Part shown: piece after piece, positions 48,078 through 56,716 of the stretch
How the letters are laid out: each line of letters starts with the position of its first letter
Numbering within the stretch: the first letter of the stretch is position 1
Assembly: GCF_002563855.1 (NCBI RefSeq)
Contig: NZ_PDJQ01000001.1
Location: 558,001-622,000, forward strand
DNA: 64,000 bases
Source: Tepidiforma thermophila
GTDB lineage: Bacteria; Chloroflexota; Dehalococcoidia; Tepidiformales; Tepidiformaceae
Direction: 5' to 3'
Position numbers and translations under genes: made by a program
Notes under the pieces: generated by a model
Told to the model about the DNA's origin: nothing
The model's database searches: none
Seen by the model: the letters and a program-made list of their open reading frames with translations, nothing else

Positions 48078-49409
48078 TCAGGCGGTCGCTGCCTCCCGCG
48101 CGGTGATGTGCTCCAGCCAGCGGCGGTCGCGGCCGTTCGGGCGCCGGTCGAGCCGCTCCTCGAGGATCGTCCGCGCCTGTTCGAGCCGGCCGGCCCGCGC
48201 GCACGCCTCGATGAGCGTCTCCTCGAAGACGTCGCGCTGGGCATGGCTGCCGCCGAGCCGGATGACCTCCGGCCGCGCCAGCTGGAAGAGGTTCGCCGCC
48301 CGGTCCCAGTCGCCATGGGCGAAGGCGAGGTACCCCTCGGCCAGCGTCACGAGCACCGGCCCGGCGTACACCTTCCCGCCGGCCACCCGGTCGCGCAGCT
48401 GGCCGACCAGCATCGTCAGGCGGTCGGTGTCGTTCACCGCGCACCAGGCAATGAGGCAATGGGCATCGGCCCAGGTAGTCCCGGGCCGCGGGAACCGGTC
48501 TGCGGCGTACGCGGCAACCTCGGCCCACGGGAGGTCGGCTGCCGGCCGCTCGGTGAGGGTGCAGCGCCAGAGGAGCGAGGCGGCATCGGCGATGGTGCCC
48601 AGCGGCGGTGAGGTGGCCACCGACGGCCGGATGACCCGGTCGTACAGCTCCATGACCCGCTCGAAGTTCCCGGCCGCCAGCTCGAAGAGGGCGAGGTGCC
48701 AGTGGTTGTGGACGTAGAGCTGGTGGGCCGGGTCGTAGCCGACGAGCCACTCCCGCAGGAAGGCCGCGCCGCCCTCGGCGTCGCCGGTCTCGTAGGCGAT
48801 ATGAGCGACGGTGTGGGAGGCGTGGCCGTTGCGCGGGTTCCCGGCGAGGGAACGCTCCACGGCCTGCTGCGCCTCGCGGTGGCGGAACAGCTCGTTGTAG
48901 GCAAAGGCGATCTGCGAAAGGAACCACCAGTCATCGCCGTAGGCCCCGGCGAGCGGTTCGAGCAGGGCGAGCTGCTCCTCGTTCCGCTCCAGCCGCCCGC
49001 TGAAGCCGATGAGCCCGTAGACGCCCGTGGCCTGCGAGAGCACGAAGGCATCGCGCGGGAACTCCGCCACGTGGGCCCGGACCTTCTCGAGCGCGCCGCG
49101 CGGGTCGCCCGCCACGGCGGTCGCGATGGCGTCCACGTGCTGGCGCTCCCGCCGGGTCGCCCCGCCGACCACCTGCAGGGCGCGGTCGGCGGCCTCGCGG
49201 GCTTCGGCCGGCCGTGCCCGGAACTGGAGCATCCGCGCCTCGGCGATGTGGGCGAGGGCGAAGCCCGGGTCCTCGAGCCGTGCCTCGCGGAAGCAGGCCT
49301 CGGCCTCGGCTTCGGCGGCGAGCGCGTGGTCGAGCCCGCGGCAGTACGCCTCGGCGGCTCGCGGCGAGGTGGTGGAAAGTTCGAGCCCGTAGCGGTCGGT
49401 AAAGGCCAT
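48078..49409 (-). CDS. TPR-repeat protein (TTC38-like)
   Basis: A 443-residue all-helical protein. Tandem helical hairpins such as AAEAYCRGLDHALAAEAEAEACFREA, DDWWFLSQIAFAYNELFRHREAQQAVERSLAGNPRNGHASHTVAHI and NHWHLALFELAAGNFERVMELYDRVI follow the TPR pattern of the TTC38 family, including the conserved His-rich HNHWHLAL segment. Partner unknown. GGGGGGA lies upstream of the ATG, and TAGAAT 26 nt before it. Confidence 0.85.
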   Translation of the reverse strand: MAFTDRYGLELSTTSPRAAEAYCRGLDHALAAEAEAEACFREARLEDPGFALAHIAEARMLQFRARPAEAREAADRALQVVGGATRRERQHVDAIATAVAGDPRGALEKVRAHVAEFPRDAFVLSQATGVYGLIGFSGRLERNEEQLALLEPLAGAYGDDWWFLSQIAFAYNELFRHREAQQAVERSLAGNPRNGHASHTVAHIAYETGDAEGGAAFLREWLVGYDPAHQLYVHNHWHLALFELAAGNFERVMELYDRVIRPSVATSPPLGTIADAASLLWRCTLTERPAADLPWAEVAAYAADRFPRPGTTWADAHCLIAWCAVNDTDRLTMLVGQLRDRVAGGKVYAGPVLVTLAEGYLAFAHGDWDRAANLFQLARPEVIRLGGSHAQRDVFEETLIEACARAGRLEQARTILEERLDRRPNGRDRRWLEHITAREAATA

Positions 49410-49467
49410 GCGCGTCCCCCCGGCAGCGTGGGGGCATTCTAGGGCAGCCGGCGCGCGTCCGCGCGGG

Positions 49468-50487
49468 CTACTGGCCGCTCCGCTTCGGCACGGGGAAAAG
49501 CGCCCAGACCCCGTTGTGGTCGCTCGCATAGAGCGGGCGGCCGTCCGGCAGCCGGCCCGGCTTCGTCGCAAACGCGGCCGCCACCGAGGCCCGCCACCCT
49601 GCCGAGAGGATGAACGACGTCCGTACCGTCGGCTCCGGCTGCTCGCCGATGACGCCCGGGCGGCAGCAGGTCGGCGGGTCGATGCCGGCCAGCGGGTCCT
49701 CGAAACCGAGGCCAATCAGCGCCTCGTAGGCGGGCGAGCCCGGCGGATCGGAAAGGTCGGCGAGGATGATCGCCGGCCCGCCGGTCCGCTGCTTCCGCAC
49801 GAACTCGGCGAACGATTCCGCCTGCTGGCCGCGCAGCCGTTCGCCTCCGCCGGTGAGGTGGGTGATGAAGACGTCGACGGTGCCCAGCGCCGGCGGCCCC
49901 TTGATGCGGACGTGGAGCGCGGCCCGCCCTTCGGTCTCGCTCGTGCGCGGGTTCAGCCATGCCGGCGTCGCGCCCAGCACCACCCACCGGTCGCTGCGGA
50001 CGAGCACCAGCTCGCCCTCCTCGAAGCCGATCTGCCTTGCGAGCTCCCGGTTTTGCTGCTCGGTGCGGCCAGCGAACCACGGGTTCGCCTGCACGAAGAG
50101 CGGCTCCATCTTCAGCTCGGCGGCGAGTTTCGCCACTGCCGAGCCGTGCTTCGCCGTCCACGTGGCCTCGCTGAAGCCGACGAGGTCGGGCCGGTAGCTC
50201 CGCAGCTCGTCGATGACGAGCTGGAGCCGCTGCTCGAAGGTGTCGCCGGCGATGGGGTCATTCGCGTCGGTCTGGATCGGGCTCATCAGGTTGATGAAGG
50301 CGACCCGGAACTCCGTCGGCTCCGGCGTCGGCTCGGGCGTCGGCACGGGCCGCGTCGGTGTCGGCTCCGGCGTCTCGACCGGGCGCGCGTAGCTGTCGGA
50401 GGGAGTGTTCCCCGAGCAGGCGGCGCCGAACCCCGCGAACGCCGCCGCAGCGAGGAAGCCGGCAAGCAGCCGCCGCCGGGTCAGCAT
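49468..50487 (-). CDS. exported endonuclease/exonuclease/phosphatase-family lipoprotein
   Basis: A 339-residue protein. A twin-Arg-like start (LTRRRLLAGF) leads to a lipobox (GFGAAC), a Pro/Thr stalk, and the EEP fold: FRVAFINLMS, then LVGFSEAT (metal Glu), VFITHLTGGGERLRGQQAESF, and the final DHNGVWA catalytic His-Asp. The usual GDFN site reads ADLSDPPG, so specificity may differ. Substrates in this family include sphingolipids, inositol phosphates and DNA. ATG 50487 was chosen because GAGGGGG lies 8 nt upstream. Confidence 0.87.
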   Translation of the reverse strand: MLTRRRLLAGFLAAAAFAGFGAACSGNTPSDSYARPVETPEPTPTRPVPTPEPTPEPTEFRVAFINLMSPIQTDANDPIAGDTFEQRLQLVIDELRSYRPDLVGFSEATWTAKHGSAVAKLAAELKMEPLFVQANPWFAGRTEQQNRELARQIGFEEGELVLVRSDRWVVLGATPAWLNPRTSETEGRAALHVRIKGPPALGTVDVFITHLTGGGERLRGQQAESFAEFVRKQRTGGPAIILADLSDPPGSPAYEALIGLGFEDPLAGIDPPTCCRPGVIGEQPEPTVRTSFILSAGWRASVAAAFATKPGRLPDGRPLYASDHNGVWALFPVPKRSGQ

Positions 50488-50516
50488 TGACATTCCCCCT
50501 CGGGCGCTGCTGTAGT
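50487..50516 (+). promoter_or_regulatory. promoter of ileS
   Basis: TTGACA (50487-50492), an 18-nt spacer, TGTAGT (50511-50516). It is the only perfect -35 hexamer among the promoters here, placed just ahead of the T-box. Confidence 0.65.
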
Positions 50517-50529
50517 GGAGCCCATCGGC

Positions 50530-50800
50530 GATGACGGAGACGAGTAGCGCCGCATCGGCCGTCCAGCGAGCCCCGGCGGGTGGAAGGGGGCACGGCACGG
50601 CAGCGCGAACATCCCTCCCGAGCCCCCGGCCGAACGGCGCCCCGCGCGCCCAGTAGACCCGGGCGGAGGCCCACCGTTACCAGGGGCAGGGGCGTGCTGG
50701 CGCCCCATGAGTGCCCGCCGCACGGCGGGAACCAGGGTGGTACCGCGGGCGCGCGCGCTCGTCCCTGGAGCGGGGGCAGGCGCGCGTTGTCGTGTCCGGG
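50530..50800 (+). promoter_or_regulatory. T-box leader, isoleucine specifier, upstream of ileS
   Basis: Stem I begins with GACGAGTAG. The specifier is probably ATC (Ile) at 50611-50613 in GCGAACATCCC. The antiterminator carries the invariant T-box core AGGGTGGTACCGCG (50734-50747); its TGGT bulge pairs with the uncharged tRNA end. The following GCGCGC/GCGCGC arms could form the competing terminator. About 110 nt separate it from the start. Uncharged tRNA-Ile would raise ileS expression. Confidence 0.9.
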
Positions 50801-50908
50801 CCTCCATGCGCGCATCCATCTCGCCGAAGGGTACGATACCGCCGCCCGCCGCGGCCTTCTCATTCGCACCCTGTGGCGTCAACGCTGCGTCCTGCACCGG
50901 AGGCCACC

Positions 50909-53900
50909 GTGTTCCGTCCTGTCGACCCAAAGGTCAGTTTCCCCGAGCTCGAAGCGCGCATCCTCCAGTTCTGGAAGGAGCACCGCATCTTCGAAAAGAG
51001 CATCGAGCAGCGCCCGGAAGACCGCCTCTTCGTCTTTTACGAAGGCCCGCCCACGGCCAACGCCCGCCCCGGCATCCACCACGTCCTCTCCCGCGTCTTC
51101 AAAGACCTCATCCCGCGCTACAAGACGATGCGCGGCTACCGCGTCCCCCGCAAAGGCGGCTGGGATACCCACGGCCTTCCCGTCGAACTCGAAATCGAAA
51201 AGGAGCTCGGCCTCAAATCCAAGCCCGAGATCGAGGAGTACGGCATCGCCGCCTTCAACGAGAAGTGCAAGGAGTCCGTCTCCCGCTACGTCGAAGAGTG
51301 GACCCGCCTGAGCGAGCGGATCGCCTTCTGGGCCGATTACGACAACCCCTACGTCACCTACGACAATGGCTACATCGAAACCTGCTGGTGGATCTTCAAG
51401 CAGCTCTGGGATGCCGGCTTCGTCTACCAGGACTACCGCTCCACGCCCCACTGCCCCCGCTGCGGTACCAGCCTCAGCGACCACGAAGTCGCCCTCGGCT
51501 ACCAGGACGACGTGCCCGACCCCTCCGTCTTCGTGAAGTTCCGCATCCCCGGCGATGCCCTCGCCGCCGCAGGCTTCCGCACCGACAGGCCGCTCGCCCT
51601 CGTGGCGTGGACCACCACCCCGTGGACGCTCCCCGGCAACGTCGCCCTCGCCGTCAAGAGCGATGCCTCCTACGGCGTCTACGACCTCGGCGACGAGGCC
51701 GTGGTGCTCGCTGAAGCCCTCGCCCCGCGCGTGCTCGGCGAGGGCGCGCAGCCGGCCGCTTCGCTCCGCGGCGAGCAGCTCGTCGGCATCGCCTATGAAC
51801 CGCTCTACCGGCCCGAGCTGCTCGGCCACCCGGTCCGCCGTTTCGGCGACGACGGCCGCCTCCGCCCGCTCGCGCCCGGCGAATCGACCGATGGCCTCCG
51901 CCGGGTCATCGCGGCCGACTACGTCTCGCTCGAAGACGGCTCGGGCATCGTCCACATCGCCCCGGCCTTCGGCGGCGAGGACTTCGAAGAGGGCAAGCAC
52001 TACCGCCTCCTCTTCGCCCAGCCGATCGACCTCCGCGGCATCATGGCCGAGGGCCTGCCCGGCGCCGGCAAATTCGCCAAGCAGGCCGACCGCGACATCG
52101 AGCGCGACCTCGAGGAGCGCGGCCTGCTCCTCAAGAAGGGCACCATCCGCCACACCTACCCCTTCTGCTGGCGCTGCGGCACCCCGCTCCTCTACTACGC
52201 CAAGCCGAGCTGGTACCTCCGCACCACGGCCCTCCGCGAGCAGCTCCTCGCCGGCAACGAACGGATCAACTGGTACCCCGAGCACATCAAGCACGGCCGT
52301 TTCGGCAACTGGCTCGCGAACAACATCGACTGGGCCGTCAGCCGGGAGCGGTACTGGGGCACGCCCCTCCCCTTCTGGCGGTGCGATGCCTGCGGCGAGA
52401 CGGCCTGCATCGGTTCCCGCGCCGAGCTTATCGAACGGGCCGAAGACCCGGAGGCCGCCCGTGCCCTCGACGACTTCCACCGCCCCTTCGTCGATGCCAT
52501 CACCATCCGCTGCGCGGCCTGCGGCGGCACCGCCCGGCGCGTCCCCGAGGTGGCCGACGCGTGGTTCGATAGCGGCGCCATGCCCTACGCCCAGTGGCAC
52601 TTCCCCTTCGAGCACGAGACGGAGTTCCAGCGCCACTTCCCGGCCGACTTCATCTGCGAGGCGATCGACCAGACCCGCGGCTGGTTCTACACCCTCCACG
52701 CCGAGGCCACGCTCCTCCACGCCGCCGGCGCCATCCCCGACGGCATCGCCTACCGCAACGTCATCTGCCTCGGCCACATCAACGACGAAAAGGGCAACAA
52801 GATGTCGAAGAGCCGGGGCAACACGGTCGACCCGTGGACCGTCATCGACCGCCACGGCGCCGATGCCACCCGCTGGTACATGTACGCCGCCAGCCCCGCC
52901 GGCTCGCCCCGCCGCTTCAGCGCCGGCCTCGTCGAAGAGGGGCTCCGCCGCTTCCTCCTCACCCTCTGGAACACCTACAGCTTCTTCGTCAGCTACGCCA
53001 GCATCGACGGCTTCCGCCCCTCCGGCCGCTGGGAGCCGGCCGCCGAAATCGACCGCTGGCTCCTGAGCGAGCTGAACGCCCTCATTGTCAAAGTCACCGA
53101 TGAGCTGGAGGCGTACGACCCGACCGACGCCGCCCGCGCCATCGAAGCATTCGTCGACGACCTGTCGAACTGGTACGTCCGCCGCTCCCGCCGCCGCTTC
53201 TGGCGCGGCGCTACCGAGGGCGACGCCGACAAGCAGAGCGCCTACGAAACGCTCTACGCAGCCCTCACCACCCTCGCGAAGCTGCTGGCGCCGTTCACGC
53301 CGTTCGTCGCCGAGGAGCTCTGGCAGAACCTCGTCCGCACCGTCGACCCCGCCGCGCCCGAGAGCGTCCACCTCGCGGCGTGGCCCGAGCCGGACCCGGC
53401 GCGCATCGACGCCCGCCTCAACGCCGAGACACAGCTCATCAAGCGGCTCTGCTCCCTCGGGCGCGCGGCCCGCGCGAAGGTCCAGATCAAGGTGCGCCAG
53501 CCGGTCGCCGAGGTGCTCGTCAGGCTTCGCGACCCCGCCGAAGCCGCGGTCGTCGAGCGCAACCGGCACCTTGTGCTCGAAGAGCTGAACGCGAAGGCGC
53601 TCCGCATCGTCGAGGACGAGACCGCCGTCGTCGCCTACGACGTCAAGCCGAACCTCCCGGTCCTCGGGCCGAAGCACGGGCAGGCGGTCGGCGCCATCCG
53701 GCAGGGGCTGGCGGCGATGGACCCCGCCGAGGTCGCCGCCGCCGTCCGCCGCGGGCGCACCGTCACCGTCGCCGGCATCGAGCTGGAGCCCGGCGACATC
53801 CTCCTCCAGGCGCAGGACCGCGAGGGGTACGCCGCCGCACAGGAGGCCGGCTACACCGTGGCCGTCACGACGGCCATCACGCCCGAGCTTGCCGATGAGG

Positions 53901-54154
53901 GGCTCGCCCGCGAAATCGTCCGCCGGCTGCAGGACCTCCGCCGCGAGGCCGGCTTCGAGCTCGCCGACCGGATCATCGCCTGGGTTGCCGGCGACGCCGA
54001 TGTCGCCCGCGTGCTGGAGCGCCACGGCGCCTACATCCGCGGCGAGACGCTCGCGCTCGAACTTCGCAGCGAGGAGCCGCCCGCCGATGCGGCCCGCGCC
54101 GAGGAGGACCTGGAGGGGACGCCCGTCGTCTTCGGGGTGCGCCGGGCGCGCTGA
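50909..54154 (+). CDS. ileS: isoleucyl-tRNA synthetase
   Basis: A 1081-residue class I synthetase charging tRNA-Ile. The HIGH-type motif is PGIHH near residue 57 (GPPTANARPGIHHVLSR) and the KMSKS loop is complete near residue 631. LVAWTTTPWTLPGN is the editing-domain start, and Cys pairs (CPRC; CAAC) mark zinc sites. The length and C-terminal structure match the IleS2-type long form. GTG 50909 follows CCGGAGG by 6 nt. It is preceded by a T-box leader, so it is regulated by tRNA charging. Confidence 0.96.
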   Translation: MFRPVDPKVSFPELEARILQFWKEHRIFEKSIEQRPEDRLFVFYEGPPTANARPGIHHVLSRVFKDLIPRYKTMRGYRVPRKGGWDTHGLPVELEIEKELGLKSKPEIEEYGIAAFNEKCKESVSRYVEEWTRLSERIAFWADYDNPYVTYDNGYIETCWWIFKQLWDAGFVYQDYRSTPHCPRCGTSLSDHEVALGYQDDVPDPSVFVKFRIPGDALAAAGFRTDRPLALVAWTTTPWTLPGNVALAVKSDASYGVYDLGDEAVVLAEALAPRVLGEGAQPAASLRGEQLVGIAYEPLYRPELLGHPVRRFGDDGRLRPLAPGESTDGLRRVIAADYVSLEDGSGIVHIAPAFGGEDFEEGKHYRLLFAQPIDLRGIMAEGLPGAGKFAKQADRDIERDLEERGLLLKKGTIRHTYPFCWRCGTPLLYYAKPSWYLRTTALREQLLAGNERINWYPEHIKHGRFGNWLANNIDWAVSRERYWGTPLPFWRCDACGETACIGSRAELIERAEDPEAARALDDFHRPFVDAITIRCAACGGTARRVPEVADAWFDSGAMPYAQWHFPFEHETEFQRHFPADFICEAIDQTRGWFYTLHAEATLLHAAGAIPDGIAYRNVICLGHINDEKGNKMSKSRGNTVDPWTVIDRHGADATRWYMYAASPAGSPRRFSAGLVEEGLRRFLLTLWNTYSFFVSYASIDGFRPSGRWEPAAEIDRWLLSELNALIVKVTDELEAYDPTDAARAIEAFVDDLSNWYVRRSRRRFWRGATEGDADKQSAYETLYAALTTLAKLLAPFTPFVAEELWQNLVRTVDPAAPESVHLAAWPEPDPARIDARLNAETQLIKRLCSLGRAARAKVQIKVRQPVAEVLVRLRDPAEAAVVERNRHLVLEELNAKALRIVEDETAVVAYDVKPNLPVLGPKHGQAVGAIRQGLAAMDPAEVAAAVRRGRTVTVAGIELEPGDILLQAQDREGYAAAQEAGYTVAVTTAITPELADEGLAREIVRRLQDLRREAGFELADRIIAWVAGDADVARVLERHGAYIRGETLALELRSEEPPADAARAEEDLEGTPVVFGVRRAR

Positions 54155-54236
54155 GCGGCTGTCTCCGCGGCACCGGCCGGGGACTGGTCGTTCGCCGTTC
54201 GTGAACCGTGTGCAAACCGGCCGATCACGGGCGGCG

Positions 54237-54242
54237 TATACT
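54237..54242 (+). promoter_or_regulatory. -10 element before the second c-di-AMP riboswitch
   Basis: TATACT, 6 nt before the riboswitch. No obvious TTGAC -35 upstream. Confidence 0.5.
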
Positions 54243-54247
54243 GTGCG

Positions 54248-54371
54248 AAGCCGAATCTCCGCCCACGCGGAGAGCGGGGGACCCAACGCACGGGGTGAAT
54301 CGCGCGCAGGCGCGTAGGCAACTCCCAATGCCGAACCCGTCAGCTAACCTCGCAGGCTCTTGGGAGAGACG
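54248..54371 (+). promoter_or_regulatory. c-di-AMP riboswitch (ydaO/yuaA class), copy 2
   Basis: The same ordered blocks as copy 1: GCCGAATCT, GCGGGGGACCC, CGGGGTGAAT, GCGTAGGCAACTCCC, CCGAACCCGTCAGCTAACC, TCGCAGGC and TTGGGAGAGAC. About 80 nt follow to the MFS start, with no terminator seen, so control may act on translation or through an unseen hairpin. Confidence 0.92.
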
Positions 54372-54452
54372 CGGAACCGGCACCTCCCGTCTCTCGAGGC
54401 CACCGGCCGCACCGCACCCGGCGCGGCCACCGGACTGTCACGGGGGAACGGG

Positions 54453-55781
54453 ATGGATTCCCGCGAGCCGTCATCGCTTCGCTTCGAACGCGCCCTGAGC
54501 TACGCCGCGCGGTTCACCGCGCAAACGTCCCAGAACATCTGGCTGGCCGCGCTCTTCCTCGTCGCCGGCACCGGAGCGAAGCCTGCGCTCGACCTCTCGA
54601 GCCTCTTCATCGCCATGCTCCTGCCCTCCATCCTGCTCGGCCTGCCGGGCGGGTCGATTGCCGACCGGCTCGGCCCGGGCAGGGGCTACGCCTTCGGGGC
54701 GCTCCTGCGCTTCCTGCCGGTGGCCGCCGGCACCTGGCTCCTCGATGGCGGCACCAGCGCCTGGGTGCTCGCCTTCCTCTACTCCACCGGCTCCCAGGTC
54801 TTCACCCCGGCCGAGCTCGCCCTCGTCCGGCCGCTCCAGGCGAGCCATGTCGGCCGCGTCCACTCCTGGCTGGCGGCGCTCCAGTACGCCGGCCAGGCCG
54901 CGGGGATGCTCGTGCTCGCGCCCGCGCTCTACTTCCTCGGCGGTCCCACGGCGATGGTGATCGGCGCTGCGGTCGGCATGTCCCTCCTCTTCGCACTGAC
55001 CGTGGTGCTGGCCGTGCGGGTTGCACCGCTGGCCCGGGCGTTCGCTGCCGGCAGCGCCCGGGCCGCCCTCAGCTTCCGCGAGACGATCGCCTTCTTCGGC
55101 CGCGAATCGCTCGCCCGCTACGCCCTCGTCGCCCTTGGGCTGAAGATGGTGGTCTCGAAAGGGATCGTCGTCGCCCTCCCCTTCTACCTCGAGCGCGACC
55201 TCGGCCTCGGCTGGGAGGCGATGGCGTACCTCTTCGCGCCCGGGGTCCTCGGCGTGCTGGCCGGGCTCTGGTGGTGCAGCCGCGAGCTGACCCTTGCCCG
55301 CGCCCACGAGGTGCTCAGGCTCGGGCTCCTCGGCCTGCTGGTTGCGCTGGCGGCGCTCACCGCCCTCGATTACGGCATCACCGCGGTCGCCCAGTACAGC
55401 CACATCCCGCCGGTGGCCCGCCTCGAAGCCTCGATGAACACCACCTTCGCGGTCGCCATCCCCGTCGCCTTCCTGCTTGGGGTCTCCCTTTCCGGGCTCC
55501 TCATCGCCGGGCGCGTCGCGCTCACCGAGACGGCCCCGGCCGGCCAGCACGGCCGCGTCTTCGCCGTCCAGCTCACCCTCACCGAGACGGCGATCTCCCT
55601 GCCGCTGCTCGCCCTCGGCGTGGGCACCACCTACGCCGGCGCCCGCGTCACCCTCGCGGCCATGGCGCTGCTCGTCGGCGGCTTCCTCCTCCTCGCCGAG
55701 CTCGACCGGGCGCGGTTCCTCCGCAGGGTCGGGCAGCCGGCCGACCTCCTGCCCCGCCCCGCAGCCTCGCCCGGGGCCTGA
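54453..55781 (+). CDS. MFS transporter under a c-di-AMP riboswitch
   Basis: A 442-residue carrier, about 12 membrane segments, paralogous to the one at 25416. LGLPGGSIADRLGPGRGY is the segment 2-3 loop motif of the superfamily. The start ATG 54453 aligns with the paralogue, and the frame above it is only the riboswitch. GGGGGAACGG lies before it. c-di-AMP usually governs potassium and osmolyte uptake, so an ion, osmolyte or efflux substrate is plausible, but the sequence does not show which. Confidence 0.9.
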   Translation: MDSREPSSLRFERALSYAARFTAQTSQNIWLAALFLVAGTGAKPALDLSSLFIAMLLPSILLGLPGGSIADRLGPGRGYAFGALLRFLPVAAGTWLLDGGTSAWVLAFLYSTGSQVFTPAELALVRPLQASHVGRVHSWLAALQYAGQAAGMLVLAPALYFLGGPTAMVIGAAVGMSLLFALTVVLAVRVAPLARAFAAGSARAALSFRETIAFFGRESLARYALVALGLKMVVSKGIVVALPFYLERDLGLGWEAMAYLFAPGVLGVLAGLWWCSRELTLARAHEVLRLGLLGLLVALAALTALDYGITAVAQYSHIPPVARLEASMNTTFAVAIPVAFLLGVSLSGLLIAGRVALTETAPAGQHGRVFAVQLTLTETAISLPLLALGVGTTYAGARVTLAAMALLVGGFLLLAELDRARFLRRVGQPADLLPRPAASPGA

Positions 55782-55785
55782 CGGC

Positions 55786-56616
55786 TCAGCCGAGCAGGAA
55801 CGGCCGCACCGCCTCGAGGAACCCCTGCGGCCGCTCGAGCGGGATCGAATGCCCCGCCCCCGGCACCTCCACCAGCCGGCAGTCCGGGATCGTCGCCGCC
55901 ATCCGGGCCGCAACCTCCGGCGCGAGCACGTCGCTCCGCTCGCCGCGGACGAGCAGCGTCGGCGCAGCAATCTTCGCGAGCTCCCGCCACGAAGCCTCCG
56001 GGTCCGGCCGGCTGATCGGCCGCGTCCCATCGCGGAAGGCGCGGTCGTACCGGAACGTCCAGGTCCCGTCCTCCAGGAGGAGGAGGTTGTTCAGCGTGCG
56101 GCGGCGCGCCTCGGCGGGGTCGGCGTTCGGGTTCGCCCGGAGCGCCCGTTCGACCGCCTCCTCCGGCGAGGCGAAGATGTCCGGCGCACGCACGCCCGAC
56201 TGGATGCGCGCGGCCCCGGCTGCGTGGACCTCGGGGCCGATATCGACGATGACCAGCCGCTCGACCGCCCCGGGGTAGCGGGCCGCAAAGAGGTAGGCGT
56301 TGCGGCCGCCCATCGAGAGGCCGAGCAGCGCGAACCGCTCCAGCCGCAGCGCCTGCGCGAAGGCGCGCAGGTCCTCGACCATGGCATCGGCCGTGTAGTC
56401 GTCGGCCCAGGCGCTTTCCCCGTGGCCGCGCTGGTCGAGCGCGTAGAGGTGGAACTGCGGCTGCATTGCCGCCGCAAAGGTGTCCCACGAGCGGGCGTGC
56501 CCGGTGAACCCGTGCAGCAGCACGAGCGGGGGCCGCCCGGGGTTCGGCCATTCCCGGTAGTGGAAGCGGAGGCCGCGCAGCAGCGCGTACTGGTCGAGCG
56601 GGGGCGGAAGCGTCAC
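55786..56616 (-). CDS. alpha/beta hydrolase
   Basis: A 276-residue serine hydrolase. The oxyanion motif is LLHGFTG, the nucleophile elbow GLSMGG (Ser101), the acid RGERSD, and the catalytic His PGAGHSIPLE. It resembles the MenH/haloperoxidase-like branch; the substrate is not visible. The start is GTG 56616 with GGAGG 7 nt upstream. It converges 4 bp from the MFS gene. Confidence 0.92.
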   Translation of the reverse strand: MTLPPPLDQYALLRGLRFHYREWPNPGRPPLVLLHGFTGHARSWDTFAAAMQPQFHLYALDQRGHGESAWADDYTADAMVEDLRAFAQALRLERFALLGLSMGGRNAYLFAARYPGAVERLVIVDIGPEVHAAGAARIQSGVRAPDIFASPEEAVERALRANPNADPAEARRRTLNNLLLLEDGTWTFRYDRAFRDGTRPISRPDPEASWRELAKIAAPTLLVRGERSDVLAPEVAARMAATIPDCRLVEVPGAGHSIPLERPQGFLEAVRPFLLG

Positions 56617-56704
56617 AGGTGGTCCTCCGTCGGGCGCAGCGTCGGTGTGCCGCGGATGCTACGCTGCCCGCCCGCGTCCGCAACCCCGCAAGCCGCCCCT
56701 CCCG

Positions 56705-56710
56705 TACAAT
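56705..56710 (+). promoter_or_regulatory. -10 element of a leaderless promoter
   Basis: TACAAT, 6 nt before the GTG at 56717. Confidence 0.55.
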
Positions 56711-56716
56711 CCGGGC

